Positions 1 to 10,598 of a DNA stretch of 64,000 bases are shown here, piece after piece. The notes under the pieces are model-generated. The model saw only the letters and a program-made list of their open reading frames with translations, did not search any database and was not told the origin of the DNA. The stretch's first letter is position 1. Each line of letters begins with the position of its first letter. Position numbers and translations under genes: made by a program. The stretch comes from Rhizopus sp. PT2906. Taxonomy: Eukaryota; Mucoromycota; Mucoromycetes; Mucorales; Rhizopodaceae. The DNA lies in contig JAMYHX010000015.1 of the NCBI GenBank assembly GCA_025529335.1, positions 1-64,000 on the forward strand, given 5' to 3'.

Positions 1-1
1 G

Positions 2-38
2 GTGTATTTATTTTCGATCACAAGCGAATTTACTTTCC
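2..38 (+). repeat. Dispersed repeat, copy 1
   Basis: About 37 bp at the window edge match 50031-50069 in the same orientation with only a few differences (shared core TTTATTTTCGATCAC, then GAATTTACTTTCC). Similarity stops shortly afterwards. The other copy sits inside the rearranged mobile-element block, so this is probably the end of a dispersed element whose remainder lies outside the window. Confidence 0.5.
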
Positions 39-302
39 GGAAAGAGTGTATAACTAACCCCTTTAATCTAGAATAAAGTCCTCGTTGAGAATGATTTATA
101 AGAAAGATGCTATTGATGGTTAGTGATCCTGTATAAATGAACTACAAGCTTGTGTAGGTGAAAATAATGGACCTTATTCTTCTGTCAAAGTTTAAAGATT
201 TTTAAAACCAGACTGCCTGCAAAATTTTAGGTTAAAAACCTGCAGCTTTTCACACACACAACAGAGACGCGTTCTATTTTCTTCTTTTTTTATTTCTTTA
301 TT

Positions 303-991
303 ATGACTTCAATGACTAAAGAACAGTTACAAGATCTCTTTGAAAAAGCTTTGAAAGGTTATTTTATCTCGGTTATTATTGAACAGTTACTTACATAGCT
401 CACAGCCAGAGAATACTCATACTCTCCTTATTCCAAGTTTCGAGTAGGCGCTGCCTTATTATCCGACGACGGAACAATTTTTACAGGTAATAAAGATATA
501 GTTATGTATATTCTTAGTCTAATGTTGAATTCTATAGGTTGCAATGTTGAGAATGCTTCCTATGGTAATGTCGAGATCAGAGGAGAAGACAATATTTTTC
601 CTCGCACTATACTAAACAAATATTAGGTGCGGCGATTTGTGCAGAAAGAACAGCTTTTGTCAAAGCAGTGGTAAGTTACAAGTGTATACAATAGAATCCA
701 ACATAACGCTCGCCCGTAGAGTGAAGGTCATCATAAATTTACGGCCTTGGCTGTCTCAACCGATCAAGAAGAATTTGTTTCTCCTTGTGGCATTTGCAGG
801 TAAAAACAAGCAATACTTCAGTCCCTTTTAAACATATTAACACGAACAATAGACAATTCATATCTGAATTTGTTACGGCATCAACACCTGTTTATTTCTT
901 AAATGCAAAGGGCGATCATCGAGAATACACCTTTGGACAGTTATTACCACTTGCATTTGGATTAGAACAAGGCGAAAGGTATCTTCAATAA
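303..991 (+). CDS. Cytidine deaminase, six exons
   Basis: Zinc-dependent hydrolase of the pyrimidine salvage pathway, converting (deoxy)cytidine to (deoxy)uridine in the cytosol. Exons read by eye are 303-357, 399-486, 538-564, 627-670, 720-799 and 853-991, all with GT..AG introns of about 40-60 nt. The joined frame shows the family signatures: GCNVENASYG, then GAAICAERTA (zinc-binding Cys and catalytic Glu), then SPCGICRQF (the two further zinc cysteines). Length is about 140 residues, normal for the small tetrameric class. The start is the first ATG in the chain; a nearby second ATG (MTSMTKEQ) is an alternative. The stop falls 12 nt before the stop of the convergent J-domain gene. A donor-like GT just before the stop could change the last residues, so the extreme C-terminus is less certain than the rest. 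Confidence 0.9.
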
Positions 992-1003
992 ATCTCTCTC
1001 TCT

Positions 1004-1809
1004 CTATTTCATCATGCCAGATGCTCCTGCTGTTACAAATCTCGTCAATAGATGAGTCAGAATGTTTCTTCGTTGTTCCATTGTGAGTCTTTGAAAGGCT
1101 GTATAAACAGATACACCTACCCAACAACTGTTATTTATTTTAATTGTAAAAAGTTCCATTTACCTTTGTGATCCCTCACTTGACCAATTGTTTTTCCCGC
1201 CAGTGCACCCTATTACCGCAAAATGACTGTGTTATGAAAACATACAAAAAATAAAAAAAACACACTTACAATAGCGGCTCCAGGTATATTGCCGAATATG
1301 AAACCTAAGATTGCTCCTGCTCCTGCGCCAAGAATTCTCCAGTGATAGCTTGGATGCTCCACTATGACAAATAGGGTTAGAAAAGACTGAATTTCCTTTT
1401 TAATTATTTTTTTTTTACCTTCAGCCCTCAACAACTCTTCAAAGACGTCACCGAATAAATGGTTTGCCTGAGATGGTGAAGAGCTGGGTCTGGCAGAAGA
1501 GAATGGAGTGAATCGGTCTTGATGAGACCTTGAACGATCATAGGATTCTCGTCTGGATCGGTCGCCCAGTGTATAATAAGCATCTGCTACAAGCTGAAAC
1601 CGCCGTGTTGCTTCCTGTCGTTCTGAAGGAGTGGCACTGCTGCTCATTCTATCGGGATGGTTCAATAAGGCTTCCTTTTTATAAGCTATATTGTGATTGT
1701 TATCAATAAAGGTATTCAAATCATTACACTTATTACCTTCTCTTATTTCATCTTGAGTTGCTGATGGTGATACACCAAGGATCTCATAATAGTCTGGAAG
1801 ATTTGTCAT
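1004..1809 (-). CDS. J-domain (DnaJ) protein with membrane segment
   Basis: Probable Hsp70 co-chaperone. The N-terminus MTNLPDYYEILGVSPSAT begins a J domain directly. An intron with acceptor ..ATAG joins helix I to helix II, giving the catalytic LLNHPDR (HPD motif) and then FQLVADAYYTLGD. A low-complexity S/P/R linker follows, then a Gly/Ala/Ile-rich hydrophobic stretch (GAGAGAILGFIFGNIPGA) that may insert in a membrane, then GALAGKTIGQVRDHKG, and finally an exon ending MEQRRNILTHLL..ASGMMK and stop. This layout (J domain, glycine-rich segment, RDxKGxSVY..F motif) is seen in a family of small fungal J proteins of unassigned compartment. Four introns are inferred. The start was taken at MTNL because the upstream in-frame codons lie in a poly-A leader. 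It converges on cytidine deaminase and shares a promoter region of about 140 bp with the IF3 gene. Confidence 0.8.
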
Positions 1810-1951
1810 TTTAAGAAAAAAAAAGAGAAAGCAGCCTAAGTCTCTTGGCTGCATGAAACTCTATGAGCTGTGACTGCATAATTATTTAAACAAGGGGCGC
1901 AAGAAAAAAAATAGGATGCTAGTTTTTTTTTTATATTTATTAGGTTCAAGT

Positions 1952-2632
1952 ATGATTAGAACAGGCATCAGCGGTCTTTACCGCATAAGACAATACAGCA
2001 CACTTGGGGAATTGCTTGCGGTAAGCAGAAAACCGTCCAGTGTATCTAGTCAACAACGTATATCTCGTCCAGCCATTCCACTGCAGATTACCAAACCGAC
2101 CATAAGCACTCCTCCGCCTAAACCAGCATCCTTGAACCGACCCAAGAGAGACGAAGAGATTGATTCAAACTATATCACCTTTGTGGACGCAGAGGGACAG
2201 GTGCACGGTCGACAGCGTCTAAGTCAAGTGTTGACAAGCTTTGATCGTTCACAATATTTCTTGGTCCAAGTCGATCCTTTAGCTAAACCTCCAGTTTGCA
2301 GATTGTTTGATAAGAAGGCTCTATTTGAAAAAGAAAAATCCAAAAAGAGAGGCAAACAGACATCACCGGAATCTGTTACAAAGGAAATTATGTTTGGTTG
2401 GAACGTCAGTCCGCATGATATGGATCATAAATTAAACAAGGCGTGTCAATTCTTGGAAAAGGGGAATAAAGTGAAGATTGAAATAAATCATAAAAAGGGA
2501 CAGAATAGAATCACCAAAGATGCCCAACAGGAAGTCATTCAATCTGTCATAGATGCACTAAACAGTTATAAACTAGTAAAGAAACCCGTGTTGAATGGAC
2601 ACACATGTATAATGCAATTTGAAAGAAAGTAA
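1952..2632 (+). CDS. Mitochondrial translation initiation factor IF-3
   Basis: Organellar IF3 binds the small mitoribosomal subunit and helps select the initiator tRNA and start site. It is a single exon of 226 codons from ATG 1952 (MIRTGISGLYRIRQYST); an ATG twelve codons upstream lies in the poly-T leader and is less likely. The first 75 or so residues are Arg/Ser/Pro-rich with few acids, as expected for a matrix-targeting presequence. The N-domain (NYITFVDAEGQVHGRQRLS, then PPVCRLFDKK) and the C-domain (VTKEIMFGWNVSPHDMDHKL, then FLEKGNKVKIEI) fit the two IF3 domains and the linker. It is divergently transcribed from the J-domain gene and convergent with panB. Confidence 0.88.
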   Translation: MIRTGISGLYRIRQYSTLGELLAVSRKPSSVSSQQRISRPAIPLQITKPTISTPPPKPASLNRPKRDEEIDSNYITFVDAEGQVHGRQRLSQVLTSFDRSQYFLVQVDPLAKPPVCRLFDKKALFEKEKSKKRGKQTSPESVTKEIMFGWNVSPHDMDHKLNKACQFLEKGNKVKIEINHKKGQNRITKDAQQEVIQSVIDALNSYKLVKKPVLNGHTCIMQFERK

Positions 2633-2806
2633 AACGTATTTATTCCCCATCTCATTCATTCTTGTACAAATAAAATGTCATAAACCAAATTGGTCAGTTA
2701 TTTCAGTCTCTTTGAATTATTTATCAAGTCTTTATAGGGTAAATACGACATAGGGGGGGGGACATAGATCATTCATCCTTGTATAAATAAAACCCGTTTA
2801 TTCGTT

Positions 2807-4059
2807 TTATAATATGGCATGTGCCGTTCTATTCTCTTCTTCTTCTTCGTTCCTAGAATCATGTCTTTCTCTCTCTTGGACAAAGAACTTTTCTAATTGA
2901 GTAGGATCAATAGGATATGTGTTTTGTGGTGCAGGAAACTTTCTTGATTTGACTTCCTCATGGTATTCTCTTAATGCATTCGTAATGATTTGATTCAAAT
3001 TACAGTATTGCTTTGTAAACCTTATAAAGGGCTTAATGATCCATAAAGAACAATATGTATATACTCACTTTGGAACGAATCGATCAAATAAGCCCAAGGC
3101 ATCGTTTTGAACCAAGACTTGACCAGAACAATTAACACCTGCACCAATACCAATGGTTGGGATCTTTAATTGTTCTGTAATGTAGCCAGCAACTTCAGCC
3201 GGAATGGCTTCCAGAACAACAGAAAAGGCACCAGCTTCTTGAACAGCAAGAGCATCATCGAGCAACGCACGAGCTTGTTTGGCCGTCTTACCTTGTACTC
3301 TAAAGCCTCCGAGAGCGGATTGACGCTGAGGTGTCAGACCGACATGGGCCATCACAGGCACGCCTACACGAGTGATCCGATGGATCGTTTCAGCCATCTC
3401 AACACCTCCTTCCAGCTTTACTGCCTAAAATGTCCAATGAGTATTTAGAAAAAAAAAAAAGAAAGAGATATTAAAGCATTTACCTCTACATTGCCTTCCT
3501 TTATGAATCGAAGGGAAACCTTGACCGCGTCTTCAGGACTAGCCTCATAACAACCATAAGGCAAGTCGGCCACAAGGAAAGGTGCTTTGGCTCCTCTAGC
3601 AACAGCACGGCAATGGTGAAGCATTTCCTAAAGACAGAATGAATAATCAATATAAAAACTAAATTATTATGTACTTACCTCAACTGTCAAGGGATTTGTT
3701 GAATCATATCCCAAATTGACCATAGCAAGTGAGTCGCCCACAAGGCACACATCAATACCAGATTGGTCTACCATTAAACCTGATGGGTAGTCTGCAGCAG
3801 TCATGACAGATATAGGTTCCCTTCTTTTGTACATGTTTTGAATAGTCTTAATAGACACCTTGGGTCTTCCTATAATTTGTTACACAATAAGTCAATGTTA
3901 GGACATCAGTGCCTTAAAAATTTTTTTGAACCAGTATTTACTTTGCGCAGTAAGAGGACTAGCTTCCACTGGTCTACTCGAGTAATGTCTAAGTAAGATT
4001 ATCCTTGTCTTTATTGAATTGTTAAAAGATTTGCTGCTTATTGAGCGTAGGAAAGACAT
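2807..4059 (-). CDS. panB: 3-methyl-2-oxobutanoate hydroxymethyltransferase (ketopantoate synthesis)
   Basis: Catalyses the first committed step to pantothenate and coenzyme A: alpha-ketoisovalerate plus methylene-tetrahydrofolate gives ketopantoate. Exon 1 encodes a short Ser/Arg-rich leader (MSFLRSISSKSF..RHYSSRP), plausibly mitochondrial. Later exons give SVMTAADYPSG, VCLVGDSLAMVNLGYDST, LVADLPYGCYEAS, AVKLEGG, HVGLTPQ, VLEAIPAEV, IGIGAG and the C-terminal DALGLFDRFVPKF..Y. The metal-binding Asp/Glu residues of the TIM barrel (GDS, DLP, EAIP) are all present. Five exons are inferred with short introns. Length is about 310 residues, typical of the family. Ketopantoate reductase, the next enzyme, is encoded at 14494-15868 on the same strand. 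The 3' end is convergent with IF3 and a poly-G tract (about 2753-2761) lies between them. Confidence 0.92.
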
Positions 4060-4335
4060 TTAATTTATGATTATAAATATGAATTATAATAAAAAAGGAG
4101 GAGCTGACAGACAGTTTTTTATATTCGCTGGCCATTTCTCCACTTTTTTTACTTTCTTTCTATTTTAATCTCAGCTATCCAATGGTCGGACTTTAAATTT
4201 CTTGAGACACTTCACTTTGCAATACACTTTTACAACTTAGAACTGGGTTCAAATGTGTGTTTAAGCTCAATTGTGCTTATTGTACAAATAAGAAAGCTTA
4301 TCGGTATTCAGTTAAAACTTTATTATGGGGATATG

Positions 4336-5410
4336 TTACAATTCAATATCGTCTTGGGCAAACATTCCACCCAAAGTAACCTTTTCACCTGCATTAAAAG
4401 CAGGCATACCAAGATAAGGACAAGTTGAGCATCTGAAGGCATCACCCAGGGCACAGCTGCCACAACCTCCAGTCTTTTTGGGTGTAGGATCGACTTCGAC
4501 AATCTCATCTTCAGTGGTATCCATTAAATCTAAAGTGACAACTCCTGGTTCTTGTCCCATTTCCTGTGCTAAACCACAAGTACAATTCTTGCATGCCTTT
4601 CTCTTTCCGTCTGTCATTTCACAATCAAATGGCTCTATAATAGAGTTGAGTATATCATCACAACATTGTATGTTTATAAAACCTTACTTGTTAAAGACTC
4701 AATGCTTGGTTTAACCAAGTCACTTTCATCTAGCAATGCGTCTTCATCTTCAAGATCATCTGCTGCCACTGAAGCCCATACAGCCTTTTTATTGTTGTTC
4801 TTTTTGAAATTTAATGCCACCTTTTGTCCTACTTCATACGCAGGTTTCTTTGCCTCAATATGTGCCAATCCAAATTTACCACTCAATCGACTCACGCCTT
4901 GTTCAATCTTTGTTGTTCCCCATAAACGGAAATAAGAAGCCAATGTTTCATCAGAGACAGGTTCTAACTTGGTGACAGTAACATCGACAAAACCTGCTAA
5001 TTTAAGCATAGATTCCAGATCTGAGGCCTTGCGTGTAATCGGACACACCGTATTGGCTAGATCAGTCAAGAGAACAACTTCCTGCATCACTAAACGTCCG
5101 CCGGCTGCCAAGGTAGTTAAGTAGCGAGAAAGAATTGCAGGTGAATGAATCGAGACAGAAGGTGTGAATGTATTGGAGTAAATGACGTTGAAGGAAGCAT
5201 TGGTCAAGGGAGCTATATGTTGTATTAATAAAATATAGAAAGAATCTTATTATCTCAATTACCTTCTGCCACTCTTTCGATTGCTTCAAAGGCAGTCTTT
5301 CCAGAAGTGCCTACTTGATCTTGAGCAGCTTTTTGTGTTGAGACAAATGAAGATTGATCTACTGTAGAAGGTGCAACAAATAAGACATTTTCACCAGTGT
5401 TAAATGTCAT
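4336..5410 (-). CDS. DRE2: Fe-S cluster assembly protein DRE2 (anamorsin/CIAPIN1)
   Basis: Electron carrier of the cytosolic iron-sulfur assembly machinery, working with the diflavin reductase Tah18. The N-terminal half is a degenerate SAM-methyltransferase-like fold (SYVIYSN-type strand, SRYLTTLAAGGRLVMQE). A linker follows (KKAVWASVAADDLEDEDALL). The C-terminus carries the first cysteine motif (KRKACKNCTCGLAQE, [2Fe-2S] type) and the twin CX2C motif (CGSCALGDAFRCSTCPYLG), ending GGMFAQDDIEL. Three exons with two short introns are inferred. The start MTFNTGENVLFVAP at 5410 is the only ATG ahead of the conserved N-terminus. Upstream, 5411-5460 is an A-rich leader. Confidence 0.92.
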
Positions 5411-5819
5411 TATGTTTAATGTAAGTTACTAAAAAAAAAAAATAATAATAATAAAAAAAAGAAAAGAAAGGATAATAATAATAGAGTTTGATTTCTAAGC
5501 AAAAAAGTGATGCCGAAATATGATTTGTGTGTGTCATTTTGATTCAAATCTGATTGGATAAAAAGGGATGAAGAGAGATATTTTTTATGTATGCATTTTG
5601 GTACCTACTACAACTGCCGTTGCCTCACTTCGACCTCGGATGTGCGGTTATAGGCTTTTTAGTCATACTTTATTCTCTGTAATAAAATAAATAAATAAAA
5701 TTCGTATTTAGCCTATTTTCTGATGCTGTAGTGTTGGCCGGGTCCAACAGTTGTTCTAGGAAAGAGTAGCTTAATTAAAGGTTTCCTAGCTTTTACTACT
5801 ATGACATCTGAATCAAGAA
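5411..5819. other. Intergenic, no gene seen
   Basis: AT-rich spacer containing A-rich and AAT runs (5430-5485). Around 5722-5740 there is a GTAGTGTTGGCCGGGTCC stretch resembling 11648-11668 (GGTGTTGGCCAAGTGTG) and, reversed, 26095-26110. This may be an end motif of a dispersed element. No coding region is supported. Confidence 0.4.
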
Positions 5820-6240
5820 ATGATATTTTGTACTAGTAACTGTTGTTGTAAGGGTAATCTTTTTAGTTTTAATAAGCGTGAATTATGTTCGGATTCGACA
5901 CAAGGACAGACAATGCATATACTTTCCGACAATCGCACAGCCTTAAAGTACACCAATAAAGTAGATAGAACCACCTTCCACATCTTACAGATGCTTACCT
6001 TAGAAATCCAAGGCCTATGCAACAAACACCATCTGACAGTTCTGTACCAGAGCAAATACACTGAATCGAATACAACAAATACATCACCATGATCTCCCTA
6101 AGACAGTCTTCAGAAAGATACAATAACATTGGAACATCAAACTCAAATTGGATGCATTTGCGTCCAACACCAACAAGAAACTGAACAAATACTGGAGCTG
6201 GAACCAAGACTTGGGTGCAGAGGCACTCGATGCAACTAAA
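5820..6240 (+). pseudogene. DIRS-type retrotransposon relic (RNase H region)
   Basis: Two short coding blocks resemble the RNase H region and following segment of tyrosine-recombinase (DIRS/Ngaro-type) retroelements. The first (about 5900-6075) reads MHILSDNRTALKYTNK, then ILQMLTLEIQGLCNKHHL, matching the usual 'SDN-TALKY...L...I..LCN' block. After one or more stops the second block (about 6132-6235) reads LKLDAFASNTNKKLNKYW then SWNQDLGAEALDA, matching the usual 'D.FAS..N..L..Y.SW..DP.A..DA' block. Frame breaks and loss of the reverse transcriptase and recombinase show that this is a dead fragment. No terminal repeats were found. Confidence 0.7.
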
Positions 6241-6464
6241 AAAAAAAAAAGAAGCATAACCCTAACAGTTCGAGTAACACCGCCAATGCCCTAAAATATC
6301 TGTCAAGTTATCGCTCTAGCCATTTAATATAGGCAATGTACTTTATAAGTCCCAAACCGCATAATAGTAATGAAAGAAACTGGCAATTTCCTTTGCGACA
6401 TTTATTTTTTCAAAACGGACAACATTTACCAGCTACATTGTATGCATTTTAAAAGTAACAAAGT

Positions 6465-7666
6465 TTAATCAACAATACGAAGTTCTTGTTTACGATCTGC
6501 AGCGTATTCATCCTTGTATTTATCAAATATGCGCTGAAGTTCATCAATATATAACTTTTGAACAGCCAATAACTGCTCTTGTGTTGGCTCAGTTTGTCCT
6601 TCTTCTAATGGAGGAACAGGAATAGGTTTACCCACTAAATATTAGGTAAGCAAAATGAAAGAGGTCATATATAGAAATACTTACCAACTGTAGCAACTTG
6701 ATGTCTAAAGGGTACAATACCAACATCATCTATATATATACACACACACATACATTAGCACATTACCTCTATTGCACAAGTATCACTTACAGTTAAAGAC
6801 ACCTCTTGCATGAATCAGAGGCATGGTCCAACCGACAATAGCCTGAAACTTCTTCTGGAAAGCAAATAGCTTACTACCCTTTTCATTGTGTACCTGCTCA
6901 TACAAGTCATTTTCACCAAATGAAAACACAGGAACCAAGGGAGCGCCATGTTTAATTGCAATACGAATGAAACCAAGACGCTTCTTTAGCACAAGGTCAT
7001 TTACGCCTGGACGAGCATTCAATGATTCTGCTGCACCACCGACAACGATGACAATGGATCGACCAGGTTCTGAAGACAGGATGTTCTCGCAGGATCGGCG
7101 AGATACGGCAGCCATGCCGAGCGACATGATAAGGTCACGATAAAAGGGAATACGGAAGTTTTGGGTGAGTGTGAGGAGAGAAGGTTTAATACCTGGGAAT
7201 AATTTGGAAAATCCGGTAGCTTCTGTAGCAAAATTTGAAAATGCACCCATTGAGATAATGCCGTGTGGGTGATATCCAAGTACATAATTTTTTGAAGGAT
7301 CCAAGTCTGCTTCCTAAAAGAAAAAATGGTGAGAATAACTATTTATGCAAAATAATCAACCTTTACCTTGATCAGTTTGACAGGGAAGTAATCTGCAAAA
7401 TACTTCCAAAGCCTCCAATAACGCGCACTTTCAAATCGTCTTCCGCCATGTTCAGGAGCTTTATCAAAATATATAAATGTAACGTAGGCAATGATGACCG
7501 GCCAAAGGACAACATGGGTCAATAAATAGATAAAGAGAAGCCAAGAGCCAAAGAAAAGCATAATCCAAGCACAAACAGCTGCTGTTTGAAGTCGCCTTTC
7601 AAGTGGGATACCTCTTATAGGTGCCCATCGGATATGATGATGTTTTGTTGAATCTGTATCGCTCAT
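6465..7666 (-). CDS. Diacylglycerol O-acyltransferase, DGAT2/DGA1 family
   Basis: ER and lipid-droplet enzyme making triacylglycerol from diacylglycerol and acyl-CoA. Exon 1 encodes a cytosolic N-terminus, a long hydrophobic hairpin (residues about 30-65, WIMLFFGSWLLFIYLLTHVV onward) and FESARYWRLWKYFADYFP. Exon 2 holds the active-site block YHPHGIISMGAF, the FxxP-type NFRIPFYRD, VVGGAAESL and KRLGFIRIAIKHGAPLVPVF. The last two exons encode YDVGIVPFRHQ, then VVGKPIPVPP and the C-terminal helix LYIDELQRIFDKYKDEY. All hallmark DGAT2 motifs (HPHG, GGAAE, RxGF) are intact, and the length of about 345 residues is typical. The start is the ATG of MSDTDSTKHHH. A CA/TA microsatellite lies in the intron at about 6730-6755. 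Confidence 0.92.
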
Positions 7667-9285
7667 GATAAGTTAAAAAAAGAAAAAAAAAAAAATATGA
7701 AAAAAAAAGGAAAGGAAGGCTGAAACGAGTCTCAGTTATATATAACATTTGTACTACGCGCTAATAGTCAAAATCACATGCTACACGTGTCGACTAGTAA
7801 TAATAATAATAATAATGCATTCTATTCATATGTCTTTCTCTTCTTTTTATTATTATAAAGACAAATACATATATTATATATATATATGTATATAAACTTT
7901 CTTCATATCACCATGGTTACCACAATGTGCTTATTACCAAGGTGATACAAGTTTCGAGATTGCTCTCTTATTATCATCTATTCACTCGGTTAAGCATTGA
8001 CCATAAGGTAATTATGCGAGTTAATTTTGTTACACAGCATATGCCAAATGTGGCCACCTTGACGAGAAGTATAAAAAAAATCGTCGTATGTTGAGAATAA
8101 AAGGATTTGCATTTAAGCAATAAAACAGGAATAACCCTTAAATATGTTTTCAGTTGCTACCTTTTTTCTTTTTCTTTTTTTTTTTGCTTTTATTCGTTTA
8201 GCTCTTGTATTTATAGAAACTGAGCGATGTGCTTGTAGCAGTCAATCTGGATCTAGTGGACAAGCATGTTTCATTGGTCAAATATTTACTTTAATAGTCG
8301 TACATAAAGACATTAATCAACAAGTTGTACTTTAGCTGGTTATCAATCATTTTTTTATTGTTTCCAACTTGAAAGCATATATTAATACATAAAGTGACCT
8401 TCATCTCTTTGGAGAGGTATAAGATAAATATGGCCAACACTTTATAAGCTTGCTCATTTCTCTTGTTCCTCTTTTAGTGTAAGTATTTATACATCAATGT
8501 ACTAATCGTTTTGATAACTCATTCTTTTACACCTTGTGGACTCTCTTTTATCATCATTCGACGTCTCATTGTCTAAAGCTTTATCGTCTATCAGTGTGTG
8601 CATGATCTCTGAATAAAATGTGTAAAAATTGTTAAAGGATGATCTATCATCTTTTCTTTTACTTGCATTTTTGAAATAAAATGAGAGAAAAAACACAACA
8701 AGAAAGTCAATTTGACAATACAAAAAGCAAGCACCAAAAAAGGCTTATGAAGGTGTTGATTCCGATTTATCGACCATCATAAGTAAAACGCCCTCGAACA
8801 GCAGGATGTTCCAGAAAAAGCTTTGGTTTTTGTGAAAATATGGGACCGCATCTACTGTTAAATTACCTCTATTAAATTAATAATTGAAAAGAGGAAAGAT
8901 ATTGAATCTTGAGCATGATTACACGCTTGATTGCTCAAATAGATTAAAGGGCACATTGAAAAATAACTAGGAAATCGAACACCCACGCAAGAGATAAACT
9001 GAAAGTTGAATGAACAAAAGATGTATTTGACTATGTATTTTGCAAGATTGTCGCATTTACAATGACATTCAAGTCAATATATGAGTCATTTCTCACTACA
9101 GAATAACTGCATATCAATAGAATGGCAATTAAATGCCAGAAAATCAACAACAGCCTTTCAGGACTGCTAAATTCTTTTGTTCCCCTTTTGTCTTTATTAA
9201 GCCACTATCCTTTTGCAGTCACACCAGAGCTACTTGACTATTTTTATTTTTCATATTTTTTTGCAGCTCCCTTTTAAAAATAAAC
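7667..9285. other. Long intergenic region with microsatellites; no firm gene
   Basis: An A-rich leader of DGAT2 (7674-7710), an (AAT)n run (about 7798-7817) and a TA-rich tract (7869-7896). A 63-codon frame at 8144-8335 (plus strand) has a hydrophobic N-terminus (MFSVATFFLFLFFFAFIRLA) and four cysteines in the remainder, but no family I recognise and no codon or homology support; I leave it as a possible tiny secreted protein. The rest (8340-9285) is AT-rich with no recognisable element. The RPA43 promoter should lie near its 3' end. Confidence 0.35.
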
Positions 9286-10164
9286 ATGGCAGTAGAAGAA
9301 AAGAAGCGTAAACATAAGGACAAGTCAGAAAAGAAGAGCAAAAAGAAACATAAGACGGATAAAGAAACAAGAATAGAAACTCCTAGTACTACAATTTCAA
9401 CCGTGTCAACTAATGCCCCTGCTTCATCGTTCTCGGAAGTACATGCAAGACTATATATTCATTTAGCTCCCATGTGGTCAGGCAAGACTATGGAAGGAGT
9501 CAATGAACAACTTAACGCTTTTTTGATGAAGTAAATATCATGTTTATATATTGAACAAAATTAACACTTTACTAGATATGTTCCAGAAGTAGATGGTATT
9601 GTCCTTGCACACTCAGACGTCAAATTTGTGTCTGATAAAGGAAAGATTATGTATGATTCACCCTTTTCTCATTTTTTCATCTCTGTCAAGTTTCTTATTT
9701 GGAAGCCTAAGAAGGGATCAAAACTTGGTAAGTGTGTACTTGTTTATTATATCACTTTGACTAACGCATAATAAAAGTTGGACGCATCAACTTACAATCA
9801 GAGGATCACATTGGTTTATTAATTTATGGCACATTCAATGCATCAATTCCAAAATCACGTATACCTTCTTCTATGTATGAATGGAAAGTTAGTGAGGAGG
9901 ATGACGCGCCTGTACAAGAGGAAAGCTCAATAGATGAAGATGAAGATGGTAAAGAAAGTACACCAGAAGAACGAAAAAGAACTCAGTACGGTGAATGGGT
10001 AAATAAGCAGACAGGAGCGAGTATTGGTGGAGATGATGGAACCGTTGAGTTTACAGTCATAGAGTAAGTCATATACATGTTTCAAATTATTTGTATATTT
10101 ATCTGTTTCTTTTTTTAGTATTATTGAAGCAAATGATATCTTGACCGTTACTGGATCGCTTTAG
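9286..10164 (+). CDS. RPA43: RNA polymerase I subunit RPA43
   Basis: Stalk subunit of RNA polymerase I (paralogue of Rpb7), contacting Rrn3 at rDNA promoters. The N-terminal 35 residues are an unusual Lys-rich tail (EKKRKHKDKSEKKSKKKHKT), probably nucleolar. Then come FSEVHARLYIHLAPMWSGKT, YVPEVDGIVLAHSDVKF, SPFSHFFISVKFLIWKP and, after an intron, VGRINLQSEDHIGLLIYGTF, the OB-fold of the A43 family. An acidic region (VSEEDDAPVQEESSIDEDED) and ASIGGDDGTVEFTV..ANDILTVTGSL follow. Exons start at 9286 and 9576, with two further short introns. Length is about 230 residues, somewhat shorter than the yeast protein. The start ATG is the first after a T-rich leader. Confidence 0.85.
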
Positions 10165-10598
10165 ACTGTACATTTCTTTTTTTTTTCATACATTAATCTA
10201 TACACATACAACATAAAAATACAAAAGATCAATGCAACAATATTGTAGTTTGAGGATAAGCAACTAATGCTTTTATACATAAAGATCCCCTTATAGGAGC
10301 TTATTTACATTAAAAAAAACATTTTTAATTCATACAATGCAACTACTTATTACGTCTACTGCTACAGGACGACCTTCTTTAATGATACATTCATTACTGA
10401 GTTGCATACAATATATATACATCTATTGAGATAAACACTTTTTGGACATAGAGTAAAGAGAACTTACGATCGTTCCTTTGTTTGCACATGAAACATTCCG
10501 GTTGTTATGAGTAACACCAACTATAATAAACAAAAGAGCATCTTTTTTAATTTCTACATCCAGTGCTTTTCTTTCTGTTATTTGAGCAAATTCGAACC
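10165..10598. other. Intergenic; possible small minus-strand gene
   Basis: On the minus strand a two-exon reading can be made: a segment containing VGVTHNNRNVSCANKGTI (about 10467-10520), a GTAAGT..AATAG intron of about 45 nt, then CMQLSNECIIKEGRPVAVDV and a stop near 10335. It is clean across about 60 codons and cysteine-containing, but I do not recognise it, and no start codon clear of the ferritin start is obvious. I record it as unresolved rather than as a gene. Confidence 0.2.

Noticed and set aside
8144..8335. Small secreted protein gene
   Set aside because: Hydrophobic start could come from a poly-pyrimidine tract. No family, intron or codon support; mentioned only within the intergenic entry.
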